A stretch of 41,576 bases of DNA from CAZMGG01 sp964565715 (GTDB lineage: Bacteria; Planctomycetota; UBA1135; UBA2386). The translations under genes were made by a program, and so were the position numbers. A model generated the notes under the pieces. The model made no database searches. It was not told the DNA's origin and worked only from the letters and a program-made list of their open reading frames with translations. Within the stretch, counting starts at the first letter, position 1. The number at the start of each line of letters is the position of its first letter. Positions 9,384-16,678 of this stretch are shown one piece after another. The stretch is from NCBI GenBank assembly GCA_964565715.1, contig CAZMGG010000042.1:1-41576 (forward strand), given 5' to 3'.

Positions 9384-9398
9384 GAAGATCGAATCTTC
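9384..9398. promoter_or_regulatory. Perfect dyad GAAGAT-CGA-ATCTTC in a divergent intergenic region
   Basis: Six-base arms around a three-base centre, in the AT-richer part of the 203-bp gap between the divergently read YfhO gene (start 9253) and the DUF1428 gene (start 9457). The same gap holds AT-rich bases at 9341-9365 that could carry promoter boxes. The position suits an operator, but no regulator is known and the dyad may be chance. Confidence 0.3.
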
Positions 9399-9456
9399 CA
9401 CCTGCACGCCGGGTGGTCCGAGGTCCGACAGGGCGTGCGGGCGATGATGCGACCCC

Positions 9457-9819
9457 ATGACCCGCTACGTCGACGGATTCGTCCTGCCCATCGCCAAGGA
9501 CCGCGTGCCGGACTACCGCACCATCGCCCAGAAGGCTGCCCGCATCTGGAAGGATCACGGCGCCCTCGACTACTGGGAGTGCGTCGGCGACGACCTCGCG
9601 ACCGAGTGCTCGCGCACCTTCACGGACATGGCCGGTGCGGGCCCCGACGAGACGGTGGTCTTCGCCTGGGTCGTGTTCGCCTCGCGGGCGGCTCGCGACG
9701 CGGCCAACGAGAAGATCATGGCGGATCCGCGCATGGCGGAACTGCTCGACCCGGAGCGGCCGATCTTCGACGTGCAGCGCATGGCGCACGGCGGTTTCAC
9801 CGAACTGGTCCACGGCTGA
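9457..9819 (+). CDS. DUF1428 family protein
   Basis: A 120-residue protein that matches DUF1428 end to end: the opening RYVDGFVLPIAKDRVPDYR strand and helix, A-x-x-W-K-D-H-G-A-L-D-Y-W-E-C-V-G-D-D, a central FAWVVFASRAARDAANEKI segment and the closing DVQRMAHGGFTELV strand. The fold is dimeric alpha-beta barrel (ferredoxin-like), as in ABM proteins such as the one at 3051-3344. Family members are small cytoplasmic proteins without an assigned reaction. It appears to be a single-gene unit, followed by a hairpin at 9836-9858. Confidence 0.9.
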   Translation: MTRYVDGFVLPIAKDRVPDYRTIAQKAARIWKDHGALDYWECVGDDLATECSRTFTDMAGAGPDETVVFAWVVFASRAARDAANEKIMADPRMAELLDPERPIFDVQRMAHGGFTELVHG

Positions 9820-9835
9820 GCCGAGGGTCGCCGCA

Positions 9836-9858
9836 GATCGGCAGCGCCACTGCCGATC
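9836..9858 (+). terminator. Terminator-like hairpin after the DUF1428 gene
   Basis: GATCGGCAG (9836-9844) pairs perfectly with CTGCCGATC (9850-9858) around a five-base loop, beginning 17 bases after the stop codon. No T-run follows, so it would be a weak intrinsic terminator or an RNA-stabilising hairpin. Confidence 0.45.
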
Positions 9859-9874
9859 CGTGCGCCCCCGCTCG

Positions 9875-9901
9875 ATCTTAATTGATCGGGACCATCTTAA
9901 T
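9875..9901. promoter_or_regulatory. Direct repeat ATCTTAAT x2 upstream of the peroxidase gene
   Basis: ATCTTAAT occurs at 9875-9882 and 9894-9901, 19 bp apart (near two helical turns), in a local AT-rich patch about 110 bp before the peroxidase start. The spacing is what one would expect of two regulator half-sites on one face of the helix. No known factor is matched. Confidence 0.3.
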
Positions 9902-10014
9902 AGCAGCGTCATGCGCATTGTGGAACGGCAGGGGCCCCGGTAGTAGGTGAGCCCGCGCGGCCCGGGGTCGCCGGGCCGGCTCGGTTCGTTCTCCTTTCCA
10001 TGTCGGGGAAAACC

Positions 10015-11832
10015 ATGCTTCCATCCGTCTGGCGGCTCGTCCCGCCCGTCTCCTGCCCGCGTCTGGCCGGCCTCGTGCTGGTCCTCGCCGCGCCGCTGCT
10101 GGCGCAGAACACCAACAACAACGGTCTCCAGGGTGACCCGTCGATCCTGACCCCTGGTGGCTGGATCTCGCCGGCGGCGCCGCCGGACAACCCGCAGCCG
10201 GTCCCGCCCGATCCCTACCTCGACGACCGCATCCAGCTCGGCAAGGCGCTGTTCTGGGACGAGCAGGTCTCGACCAGCAACACCATGGCCTGCGCCACCT
10301 GCCACATCCCCGGGCAGGGCGGCGTCGATCCCCGGCCGGCGGGGCTCACGCTGAACAGCCTGCTGCAACCGGTGCTGGGCTCGTTCGGCGTGGTGCCGCA
10401 GTCCGACCCGGCGGGCACCATCGACTACGGGCTCACCGCGCCGCCCTCCAACCAGGAGACGCGCATGATCACCCAGATCCACGTCCCGACCATGATCGGC
10501 GCGTACATGTTCAACCACCAGTTCTGGGACATGCGCGCCGGTCCGGTCTTCAACTTCTCCGGCGGCGGCGTGCTGTTCCCGGACTGGGCCTCCCTCGAGA
10601 ACCAGGCGGTGGGTCCGCCGACCTCCGACATCGAGATGGGCCACCAGAACGTGCAGTGGGCCACCGGCGTCATCGAGAACAAGCTCAATGACGCGGCCCC
10701 GCTGGCCTTGGTGCCACCGGCCTCGATCCCGGCCTCCATCCCGACGGCTTGGCTGAGCCTGCCCTACTCGAAGGTGTTCGACATCGTCTTCGCGCCCTCG
10801 GCGGTCCCGGCCATCGCCAACGCCAATGGCGTCACCCGCGAACGATTCGCCATGGCGCTGGCCGCCTACATGCGGACGCTGATCCCGGACCAGGCGCCGA
10901 TCGACACCAACACCATGACCCGCCAGCAGCTGGTCGGGTTCGACGTGTTCGTGCACAGCGGCTGCGGCTCCTGCCACTCCGCGTCGGGCAATCCGGTCCT
11001 CGTCAACCGCACGGCGCCGTTCATCGGCACCCTGCAGGACCCCTGGGACAACTCCTTCTCCGACGGCCAGCAGCACGACATCTTCGGCGCCAATCCGGCC
11101 CGCAGCGTCGGCCGCGTCAAGACGCCGACCCTGCGCAACGTCGGCCTGCGCGGTCGCTACTTCCACGACGGCCACGGCCGCATCGTCGGCGGCGTGCCGA
11201 TGAACTCCATCGCCGACGTGGTCGACTTCTACGACATCGACCAGGACCCGGCCAATGGCGGCCCGGGCTCGCCCTTCGAGCTGGTCAGCCCCGGCGGCTC
11301 CTCGACCCTGACGCCGTTCGAGCGCGCCTGCGTCATCGACTTCCTGCAGAACGCCCTCACCGATCCGCGGGTGGCCGCCGGCGCGCCGCCCTTCGACCAC
11401 CCGACGCTGTTCACGATGGTCCAGCCGTTCAACTCCAATCACAGCCAGGCGGCCACCCCGGCGGCCCCGGGCTGGCAGCCGCTGATGATCGCCGACGTGC
11501 CCGCCCTGGTGGAGCCGTTCGGCGGCCCCGGCTGGTGGAAGGTCGGCGTCGGCAGCACCGGCGGCGGCGTCGGCGGCCCGATCATCCCGCCCGGCAGCTG
11601 CGCGACGCTCTGGATGGACAACACCGACTCCAATCCGGCGCCCTTCTACCTGCCCTATCCGGTCCTGCTGACGACGTTGTGGACCACGCCCGAGGGCTTC
11701 GCGACCGCCCACGTCCCGGTGGTGCTGACGCCCTCGATGATCGGCACCACCGCCTTCCTGCAATGGGTGGTGACCGACCGCAACACCGGCGACATCGGCT
11801 ACTCGGAGTCGGCCTGGTTCACGGTGCTCTGA
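10015..11832 (+). CDS. Di-haem cytochrome c peroxidase / MauG-family protein with extra C-terminal domain
   Basis: About 605 residues. ATG 10015 is preferred because GGGGA lies six bases upstream; ATG 10000 is possible. A signal peptide ends LAAPLLAQ. Haem site one is MACATCHIPG in a LGKALFWDEQVSTSNTMAC context; haem site two is SGCGSCHSA; the VKTPTLRNVGLRGRYFHDG block is the family's conserved loop with distal ligands. Enzymes of this family reduce hydrogen peroxide with electrons from small c-type cytochromes, or oxidise protein residues (MauG). The protein is longer than the usual 320-400 residues: there is an insertion between the haem domains (about residues 110-230), and the last 110 residues form an added beta domain. 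Periplasmic location is expected. Confidence 0.9.
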   Translation: MLPSVWRLVPPVSCPRLAGLVLVLAAPLLAQNTNNNGLQGDPSILTPGGWISPAAPPDNPQPVPPDPYLDDRIQLGKALFWDEQVSTSNTMACATCHIPGQGGVDPRPAGLTLNSLLQPVLGSFGVVPQSDPAGTIDYGLTAPPSNQETRMITQIHVPTMIGAYMFNHQFWDMRAGPVFNFSGGGVLFPDWASLENQAVGPPTSDIEMGHQNVQWATGVIENKLNDAAPLALVPPASIPASIPTAWLSLPYSKVFDIVFAPSAVPAIANANGVTRERFAMALAAYMRTLIPDQAPIDTNTMTRQQLVGFDVFVHSGCGSCHSASGNPVLVNRTAPFIGTLQDPWDNSFSDGQQHDIFGANPARSVGRVKTPTLRNVGLRGRYFHDGHGRIVGGVPMNSIADVVDFYDIDQDPANGGPGSPFELVSPGGSSTLTPFERACVIDFLQNALTDPRVAAGAPPFDHPTLFTMVQPFNSNHSQAATPAAPGWQPLMIADVPALVEPFGGPGWWKVGVGSTGGGVGGPIIPPGSCATLWMDNTDSNPAPFYLPYPVLLTTLWTTPEGFATAHVPVVLTPSMIGTTAFLQWVVTDRNTGDIGYSESAWFTVL

Positions 11833-11854
11833 GCGGGATTGCGACAGGACGCTT

Positions 11855-11880
11855 CCCGGCCGGCATTCCCGCCGGCCGGG
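11855..11880. terminator. Hairpin between convergent genes, likely bidirectional terminator
   Basis: CCCGGCCGGC (11855-11864) and GCCGGCCGGG (11871-11880) are perfect complements around a six-base loop, in the 69-bp gap between the convergent peroxidase and beta-lactamase-like genes. It lacks a T-run on either strand. Confidence 0.5.
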
Positions 11881-11901
11881 TCGGTGGCAGCCGCGGCCCC
11901 T

Positions 11902-12792
11902 TCACTCCGGCGCCGCCTGCCGCAGCGTCTGGACCAGCCGGTCCACCGCCTGCTGCAGGGCTCCGCCGCTGCCGCGGCGGTCGTCGGCCAGCATGACGAC
12001 GTAGACCACGGGCCCGCTCCTGGTCGGCCACCAGCCCGATGCGACCCGCGTCACCGGCGTGCTGTCCAATGAGCCGCCCTTCTGGAAGCCGTCGCCGCTC
12101 CGCAGGATCGCCCGCGCGCCAAGGAGTGCTGCCCCGTCGAGCCCGGCGGCGGTGCCGGCGGCGATCTGGCCCAGCACCAGCGCCAGGGCCCGGGCGCTGG
12201 CCTCGTTGTCGCCGTTCGCGGTGCGGTCGGCCAGCATGTAGCGACGCACCGCCAGCTCGCGGAACGCGGCGCCGCGGCCGTGCAGACGTTCGCCGAGCGC
12301 CGTGGGGCCGCCGAACCGCGCGGTGACGAGATTGGCGGCGATGTTGTAGGTGGCGTTGTCGACGCCGGTGCCGCGGATCATGGCCTCGGCGATGCGCCGC
12401 ACGGTGGCCGTGCCGAGATCGCGCAGCGCGGTCGCTCTGGCTTCGGGTGTGAAGTGGGCGACGGCGGGATGGGTGGGGTCGGCGAGGATCGCGCTGGCGC
12501 CGGGGAACGGGGCGTCGAGGTCGTCGCGGTGCGCGGTGAACAGCTCCAGGAGATACGCGGTCTTGATGGCGCTGGCGCTCGGCATCGGTCGGTCGGCCTC
12601 GCGCGCGAACGCGTTGTCACCGTCGGCCGGGCCGAGCCAGAGGGCCGCGCGGGCCGTCGGCACCTCGGCCAGGATCGCCGTGACCTGGGCCTCGAGGGCG
12701 GCGGGAGTGGAGCGGAGCGGGAGCGGCGCTGGAGCGGCGGCGCAGCCGGCGGTCAGCAGGACGAGGAGCGGCCGGAGTCGGGCGTGGCGCAT
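11902..12792 (-). CDS. Class A beta-lactamase-related serine hydrolase lipoprotein
   Basis: A 296-residue protein with a lipobox (LLVLLTAGC, Cys 17), so probably lipid-anchored. The S-x-x-K motif is present in PSASAIKT (Ser 74, Lys 77), and a K-T-G-like FQKGGSLDS lies near the C-terminus, followed by VVYVVMLADD. The region that should hold S-D-N reads GVDNATYNIAANL: the Asp-Asn is present but the Ser is replaced, and no E-x-x-L-N is evident. This suggests a penicillin-interacting or esterase-like relative instead of a true beta-lactamase. There is no clear ribosome-binding site before the ATG. Substrate unknown. Confidence 0.8.
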   Translation of the reverse strand: MRHARLRPLLVLLTAGCAAAPAPLPLRSTPAALEAQVTAILAEVPTARAALWLGPADGDNAFAREADRPMPSASAIKTAYLLELFTAHRDDLDAPFPGASAILADPTHPAVAHFTPEARATALRDLGTATVRRIAEAMIRGTGVDNATYNIAANLVTARFGGPTALGERLHGRGAAFRELAVRRYMLADRTANGDNEASARALALVLGQIAAGTAAGLDGAALLGARAILRSGDGFQKGGSLDSTPVTRVASGWWPTRSGPVVYVVMLADDRRGSGGALQQAVDRLVQTLRQAAPE

Positions 12793-13356
12793 GGTGGGAG
12801 TCTGGAGTGATCTCGATGGATGCTGCCGCAGAGGTGTGTGTGGGTTTGCTGCACCGCCGTCGCGAGCAGTTCCAGGCCAGGTTTAGGCTCGGCGGCCGAC
12901 GCATCACGGCAACAGGACCAGGAGTACATTCGTCCGCGCAACATCTGCCTATACGGGCGCTTCAGGCTTTCGTGTGGGTAGAACGGGGGCCCCGGCCGCC
13001 CGTCGGCGATCCTCCCAGGCCCACGACGCTGGCTCGAAGGGCCCTGCCGCGAGGGCGCCTGTGCCACATCGCCGGGAAACCCCGAGAACCGGCCCGAAAC
13101 GGCCAGGCGGAGAGTCTTCGGGAAAGGGGAAGAGGAGGGAAGAGGAGGCGGGTCCCCCAGCGGCAGGGGGAACCCGAAGGTGGGGTTCCCCCGAGAGCGG
13201 TCCCCCCGACCGGGCGCTCCTGGGCAACCCACTCGACTTCCTGAAGACCCCCCATACGATTCCCTGATGACCGGTTGTGCTCAATACCCCGCGGCGCTAC
13301 CGTCCCACTCCTGCTGTGGGCGGCTGCCGGCGGGGTTTGACCAGAGGAGCCTTGGA
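12793..13356. other. 564-bp gene-free region with hairpins and a homopurine tract
   Basis: No convincing gene is seen; the frames that are open here have no family resemblance and skewed composition. It contains a 29-base all-purine run at 13120-13148 (with AGAGGAGG repeated), a C5/G5 hairpin at 13154-13170, a perfect 10-bp hairpin at 13166-13192, and a 5-bp hairpin at 13198-13212. The G5 at 13166-13170 can pair with either C5 at 13154-13158 or the arm at 13183-13192, so the first two hairpins exclude each other. It may be a long structured leader of the sigma factor gene or an uncharacterised RNA; no known RNA family was recognised. Confidence 0.4.
13166..13192 (+). other. Perfect 10-bp RNA/DNA hairpin upstream of the sigma gene
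   Basis: GGGGGAACCC (13166-13175) pairs with GGGTTCCCCC (13183-13192) around GAAGGTG. Its left G5 overlaps the alternative hairpin with C5 at 13154-13158, giving a two-state arrangement about 165 bp ahead of the sigma factor start. No T-run follows. Confidence 0.45.
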
Positions 13357-13953
13357 ATGGCGCGGAAACCATGGAACTCGGATATCAGCCCAGAGCGTCC
13401 TGCCTCGGAGCCTCGGAACCTCGGAGCCTCGGAGCGGACCGACGCCCAACTGATCGCTGCAGCGCAAGCGGGCGATTCTGGCGCCTTCGCCATCCTCTAC
13501 AACCGGCATGCGGATTGGACTTCGCGCCTCGCAACCCACTGGATACACCGGCAGGACGCGGCCGACATCATGCAGGATGCATTCATGTGGGTCTTGCTGA
13601 GGATGCCGAACCTTCAACTACGTTCGCGTTTCAGGACCGTCCTGTTCCAGGTCGTTCGCAACCTATGCCGTGGTGTTAGGCGCCGGCGCATGCTTCGGCA
13701 GGCAGCCAAGAACCTGTCGGAGCTGGCTGATCAGGGCCAGGAACCGGGTCGGCACGACGACTTGACCTTCGCGTTGATGGGGCTGCCACCGGAGCAACGC
13801 GACGTAGTGACGTTGCACTACATCGACGGGTTGACATTGGTGCAAGTTGCCGCCAGGCAGCATGTTCCGCTGGGAACCGTCAAGTCGAGGCTCAACCAGT
13901 CCCTCCGGGCACTGCATGCCGACCCGCGCTCCCGTAGGTACTTCCTACCCTGA
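13357..13953 (+). CDS. ECF-type RNA polymerase sigma factor
   Basis: A 198-residue protein; ATG 13357 has AGAGGAG six bases upstream. After a variable N-terminal 30 residues, region 2 runs from DAQLIAAAQAGDSGAFAILY through DAADIMQDAFMWVL and FRTVLFQVVRNLCRGVRRRR. Region 4 is LPPEQRDVVTLHYIDGLTLV followed by the helix-turn-helix AARQHVPLGTVKSRLNQSLRAL. It lacks regions 1.1 and 3, as ECF factors do. No gene next to it looks like an anti-sigma factor. It is the first gene of a lower-GC stretch with exported proteins, which are plausible targets. Four copies of an eight-base repeat lie in its N-terminal coding part. Confidence 0.92.
   Translation: MARKPWNSDISPERPASEPRNLGASERTDAQLIAAAQAGDSGAFAILYNRHADWTSRLATHWIHRQDAADIMQDAFMWVLLRMPNLQLRSRFRTVLFQVVRNLCRGVRRRRMLRQAAKNLSELADQGQEPGRHDDLTFALMGLPPEQRDVVTLHYIDGLTLVQVAARQHVPLGTVKSRLNQSLRALHADPRSRRYFLP
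13403..13434 (+). repeat. Octanucleotide tandem repeat CCTCGGA(G/A) x4 inside the sigma factor gene
   Basis: Copies at 13403-13410, 13411-13418 (last base A), 13419-13426 and 13427-13434. The unit length is not a multiple of three, so gain or loss of one unit would shift the frame just before region 2. It encodes the non-conserved linker around residues 16-26. Confidence 0.8.
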
Positions 13954-14076
13954 TAGATTTTTCTGTTCTGGCCGAACCGCGCGATCCATTCCTGGATGAA
14001 TGATGCATGAGTACACTCCGCTACCAATGCACGCGCCCCAACCCGAGCTACTCCCAGCTACCCAATGGAGTCCCTG

Positions 14077-14493
14077 ATGTCGTGTCGTGCTGTCGCCGTC
14101 GCCAAGTCCTTGGCTGGTCTCCTATTCGTTGCGAGCGTAGGATTTGCAGCGCTTGAACCGCCGCCCACGGGCTGTAGGCTCAAGGTAACGAACAGCGGGT
14201 CGGAAAACGAGCCCAACTACGCAACGAGTGCATGCGAAGGGGAATGCGTGGCCCCGCAAGCCGACCCATGCACCACAAAGGTCTTCATCGGGGAATACGT
14301 CAAGTTCTACTGCTTGTGCAGTGGGAACTATATTGCCCCAGGTTCGACCCAGGGATGCTACGATGAATTCACGAACCAGTCGGGTCAATGGCGCATCATC
14401 TGCTTCAAGCGCTCCTGTGTTGCGGAGTGCCTTGAGGCTAGTCTGCCCGGAGGTGGCGAATCGGTTTGGGCGTGTACTTGTCCTGATGCCTGA
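14077..14493 (+). CDS. Small exported cysteine-rich protein (12 Cys)
   Basis: ATG 14077 is favoured over ATG 14065 because GGAG sits six bases ahead of it. The 138-residue product has a signal peptide (SLAGLLFVASVGFAALEP), leaving a mature part of about 110 residues with 12 cysteines, an even number that suggests six disulphides. Cysteines occur as SACEGEC, FYCLC and WACTC. No known toxin, inhibitor or lectin family was recognised. It lies 124 bp after the sigma factor gene and ahead of a membrane-anchored protein and a MauE-like protein; MauE-type proteins are associated with disulphide maturation, which would suit such a product. A similar Cys-rich exported protein is at 25989-26471. Codon use is less GC-biased than in most of the window. 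Confidence 0.75.
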   Translation: MSCRAVAVAKSLAGLLFVASVGFAALEPPPTGCRLKVTNSGSENEPNYATSACEGECVAPQADPCTTKVFIGEYVKFYCLCSGNYIAPGSTQGCYDEFTNQSGQWRIICFKRSCVAECLEASLPGGGESVWACTCPDA

Positions 14494-14519
14494 TGAAGGA
14501 CCTTGTCCATGACGCGGCG

Positions 14520-14539
14520 AACATGGCTATGGCCGTGTT
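14520..14539 (+). other. Hairpin after the Cys-rich protein gene
   Basis: AACATGGC (14520-14527) pairs with GCCGTGTT (14532-14539), with one G-U pair, around the loop TATG. It begins 26 bases after the stop. Without a T-run it may be a partial terminator or an mRNA end-stabilising element that uncouples the short gene from the long one downstream. Confidence 0.35.
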
Positions 14540-14624
14540 GTCCATTGAAGATGTATGGCCGGGGAGTGTGAGGGCCGTGGCTCAACCATCCGGAAGCCGT
14601 CAGTAGCCATACTAGACTAGAGAC

Positions 14625-16271
14625 ATGCAGAGAAGAAGAAGCGCCGTGGTTGGACCACTCGCCGGGGCCATCGCGCTTGGCGTCCTTGCGATCTGTTTCA
14701 TCGCCAGTCAGCATGGCGAACCCGAAGCTGCGCCTGACGTGGCAGGTCAGAGTCTTCCAAGAGCCGCAGCGAGGCAAGGGCGTGTGACCGATTCGGAGAT
14801 GGTCAGGGCTGCCATCGACGCGCCGTCTATCGGCAATATTCGAGTTCGAGTCGTGTCGGAGACGGGCCTGTCGCTGGCGCGCGTCCAGCTCGCTACTCGG
14901 AGGGCGTCTCAGCCGCTCGAGCGAGTCTACAGGCACTCCTCAGCTACCATTCTCGGATTCACAACGACGTTGGGCTTTCTCGATGTCGCGCGTGCCGATG
15001 TCATCGGCTCTGTAGTAACGGCATGGTCTCCTGGTTATCAAGTCACAGAAGTTGTGATCCCCGAGAGCTACGCCGAGACCCAACTGCAGTTGAGCCTTCT
15101 GAAGGGCGGTAGGCTCTCGGTTGTTTGCAAGCAAAGGGATGGGACGCCGCTGGCGGATGTCGAGTTGTCCTTGTCAAGATCTCCCCTTGATCATGGACGA
15201 CGTGCTATCCCTGAGTTTCGCGACCTAAGACCTTGTGGTGATGCGGATGTGGCTGTCTACTCCGAAGTCACAGGCCTGGACGGTGCGGCCCATTTCGATG
15301 GATTGCCATCAGGCGAGCTATTTCTACAGCCATACCATCATAGCTGTGTTGTTGTGGAAGGACTGCCGGAGGGTGTTTCCAGATTGGATCCGCAGCACCA
15401 CGAGGTGGTCAATCTCGTCTTCGACCCTGTCTATTGTGCCATAGCGGTTATCGCCAATGATTCGCTGCTGGCTTGGGGTGCCTCTTGCCCAGACGGCATG
15501 CTTCTGCGACCTGATCTTGTTGATCGACTGAGACCGATCAGGGTTCGGTGGGAGAGTGCTTACGACCATCCCGTAATATGCGTGGCAGGCGTGGCCCGGT
15601 TCGATGGTGCGAGATACATCCCTCCGGCTGCGTCGGCCTTGGTTGACTTGTTCACCGTCGAACGCGGATGGTCGCAGGTCTCGGCTCCGATCTGGCCATT
15701 GTCTCCGGCTACGACCCCGGATGTCCTGACTCTAGGTGGCGATGTCGGCCGCGTGCGCGCGACCGATATCAGCTTCTGCCTGGTCACTCCGTCGGGACGG
15801 GAAATCGAGTGTTTGGAGGGCATCACAGTCAAGCCCTTGCGGGAAGATGGAGCACGCTCATTCTTGGACATCAATGTTTCGCGGCGTGCATCTCGGATGT
15901 TGCCCGTGGGGCGGTACGAGGTAGGCTCAGCGCAACCTGTGCTCAACAGGGCCTTGGATGGGCTGGTATTGGACATAGGCAACGAGGAGAGGGTGAGGAT
16001 TCCGGTCCCCCTGGAGGTCTCGCCCTGTTGCTTGGTATTCAAGCTGGACAGTGGGCTGGAGATTGATGCTGCCAAGCTGACGCTCACAGCGCACGGCAAG
16101 TCCTACCAAGTTGTCATGACACAAGGTCTTGCTGGTCGGGTGCTCCACCTGCCCGTCGGAGAACTGACGGTGGATGTGATCGCGCGGACAGGAGGGCGGC
16201 TCAGAACTACGATACATGTTCCGATCAGCGATCGCGTTGTGCGCATCGATGCTGGAGTCGTCAAACAATGA
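14625..16271 (+). CDS. Membrane-anchored beta-rich protein, function unknown
   Basis: A 548-residue protein with a short basic N-terminus (MQRRRSAVVG) and one transmembrane helix (about residues 10-28), so most of it lies outside the cytoplasm. It contains several stretches with the rhythm of carboxypeptidase-regulatory-like domains: NIRVRVVSETGLSLARVQL, GRLSVVCKQRDGTPLADVEL with GLDGAAHFDGLPSGELFL after it, and a C-terminal CCLVFKLDSG to GRLRTTIHV part. No catalytic site was seen. Its stop overlaps the next start (ATGA), coupling it to the MauE-like gene. The general plan is that of the protein at 1530-3023, but base composition is clearly lower in GC here. Possibly a surface or assembly partner of the Cys-rich protein upstream; this is inference from position. 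Confidence 0.75.
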   Translation: MQRRRSAVVGPLAGAIALGVLAICFIASQHGEPEAAPDVAGQSLPRAAARQGRVTDSEMVRAAIDAPSIGNIRVRVVSETGLSLARVQLATRRASQPLERVYRHSSATILGFTTTLGFLDVARADVIGSVVTAWSPGYQVTEVVIPESYAETQLQLSLLKGGRLSVVCKQRDGTPLADVELSLSRSPLDHGRRAIPEFRDLRPCGDADVAVYSEVTGLDGAAHFDGLPSGELFLQPYHHSCVVVEGLPEGVSRLDPQHHEVVNLVFDPVYCAIAVIANDSLLAWGASCPDGMLLRPDLVDRLRPIRVRWESAYDHPVICVAGVARFDGARYIPPAASALVDLFTVERGWSQVSAPIWPLSPATTPDVLTLGGDVGRVRATDISFCLVTPSGREIECLEGITVKPLREDGARSFLDINVSRRASRMLPVGRYEVGSAQPVLNRALDGLVLDIGNEERVRIPVPLEVSPCCLVFKLDSGLEIDAAKLTLTAHGKSYQVVMTQGLAGRVLHLPVGELTVDVIARTGGRLRTTIHVPISDRVVRIDAGVVKQ

Positions 16272-16678
16272 AGCGATCGCCTTTGTTGAGGCTGGCCTGC
16301 GTCTGCATGCTGTCGTTGATCCTGGTGTTGACAGGGATGGCAAAGCTGAGATCGGGATACAGTCTGCAATACTGGCTGTCCCGCGATCTGTACTACATGA
16401 TAGCCATCTTTGAACTTGCAGCAGCAGTCGCAATCTGGACCTCTTTTTCTAGGTTCGTTGCGGTGCTACTGGTCGTCGTGCTGCTTGCAGTGAGTGTCGG
16501 CTATTGGTGGTCCCGCGTGCATTGGAGTTGTGGGTGTTTTGGCGATTGGCCCGTAAGCCGGAGGCAGCACTTGATGCTGACCGCGATCATGGGACTTTGT
16601 GCGCTACGACTGACCGGACTTCCGCGCGCCGGCACCCAGTCGCCTGTCGCCCCAGTCGCCCCTACAGCCGATGGCTGA
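16268..16678 (+). CDS. MauE/DoxX-like four-helix membrane protein
   Basis: A 136-residue protein with about four hydrophobic helices: LACVCMLSLILVLTGMAKL, YMIAIFELAAAVAIW, FVAVLLVVVLLAVSVGYWW and a last one near LMLTAIMGLCAL. The opening 'T-G-x-x-K' motif and the loop WSCGCFGDWP are typical of the MauE branch. In methylotrophs MauE supports disulphide formation or folding of methylamine dehydrogenase; here no mau structural genes are nearby. Coupled by ATGA overlap to the beta-rich protein and two genes downstream of a 12-Cys exported protein, it may supply oxidising power for that substrate. The last 17 bp overlap the convergent EamA gene; composition returns to high GC at this point. Confidence 0.78.
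   Translation: MKRSPLLRLACVCMLSLILVLTGMAKLRSGYSLQYWLSRDLYYMIAIFELAAAVAIWTSFSRFVAVLLVVVLLAVSVGYWWSRVHWSCGCFGDWPVSRRQHLMLTAIMGLCALRLTGLPRAGTQSPVAPVAPTADG

Noticed and set aside
12949..13260. RNase P RNA, tmRNA or SRP RNA in the hairpin-rich gap
   Set aside because: The conserved cores of these RNAs (for example the RNase P GAGGAAAGTCC segment) were not found on either strand.
12807..13284. Overlapping short frames on both strands in the region before the sigma gene
   Set aside because: No start has a ribosome site, translations are Pro/Arg/Gly-biased, and hairpin sequence dominates the region; treated as non-coding.
14065..16678. Genomic island flanked by integrase or attachment sites
   Set aside because: Composition is distinct, but no integrase, transposase, tRNA or flanking direct repeat was found, so only the composition difference is claimed.
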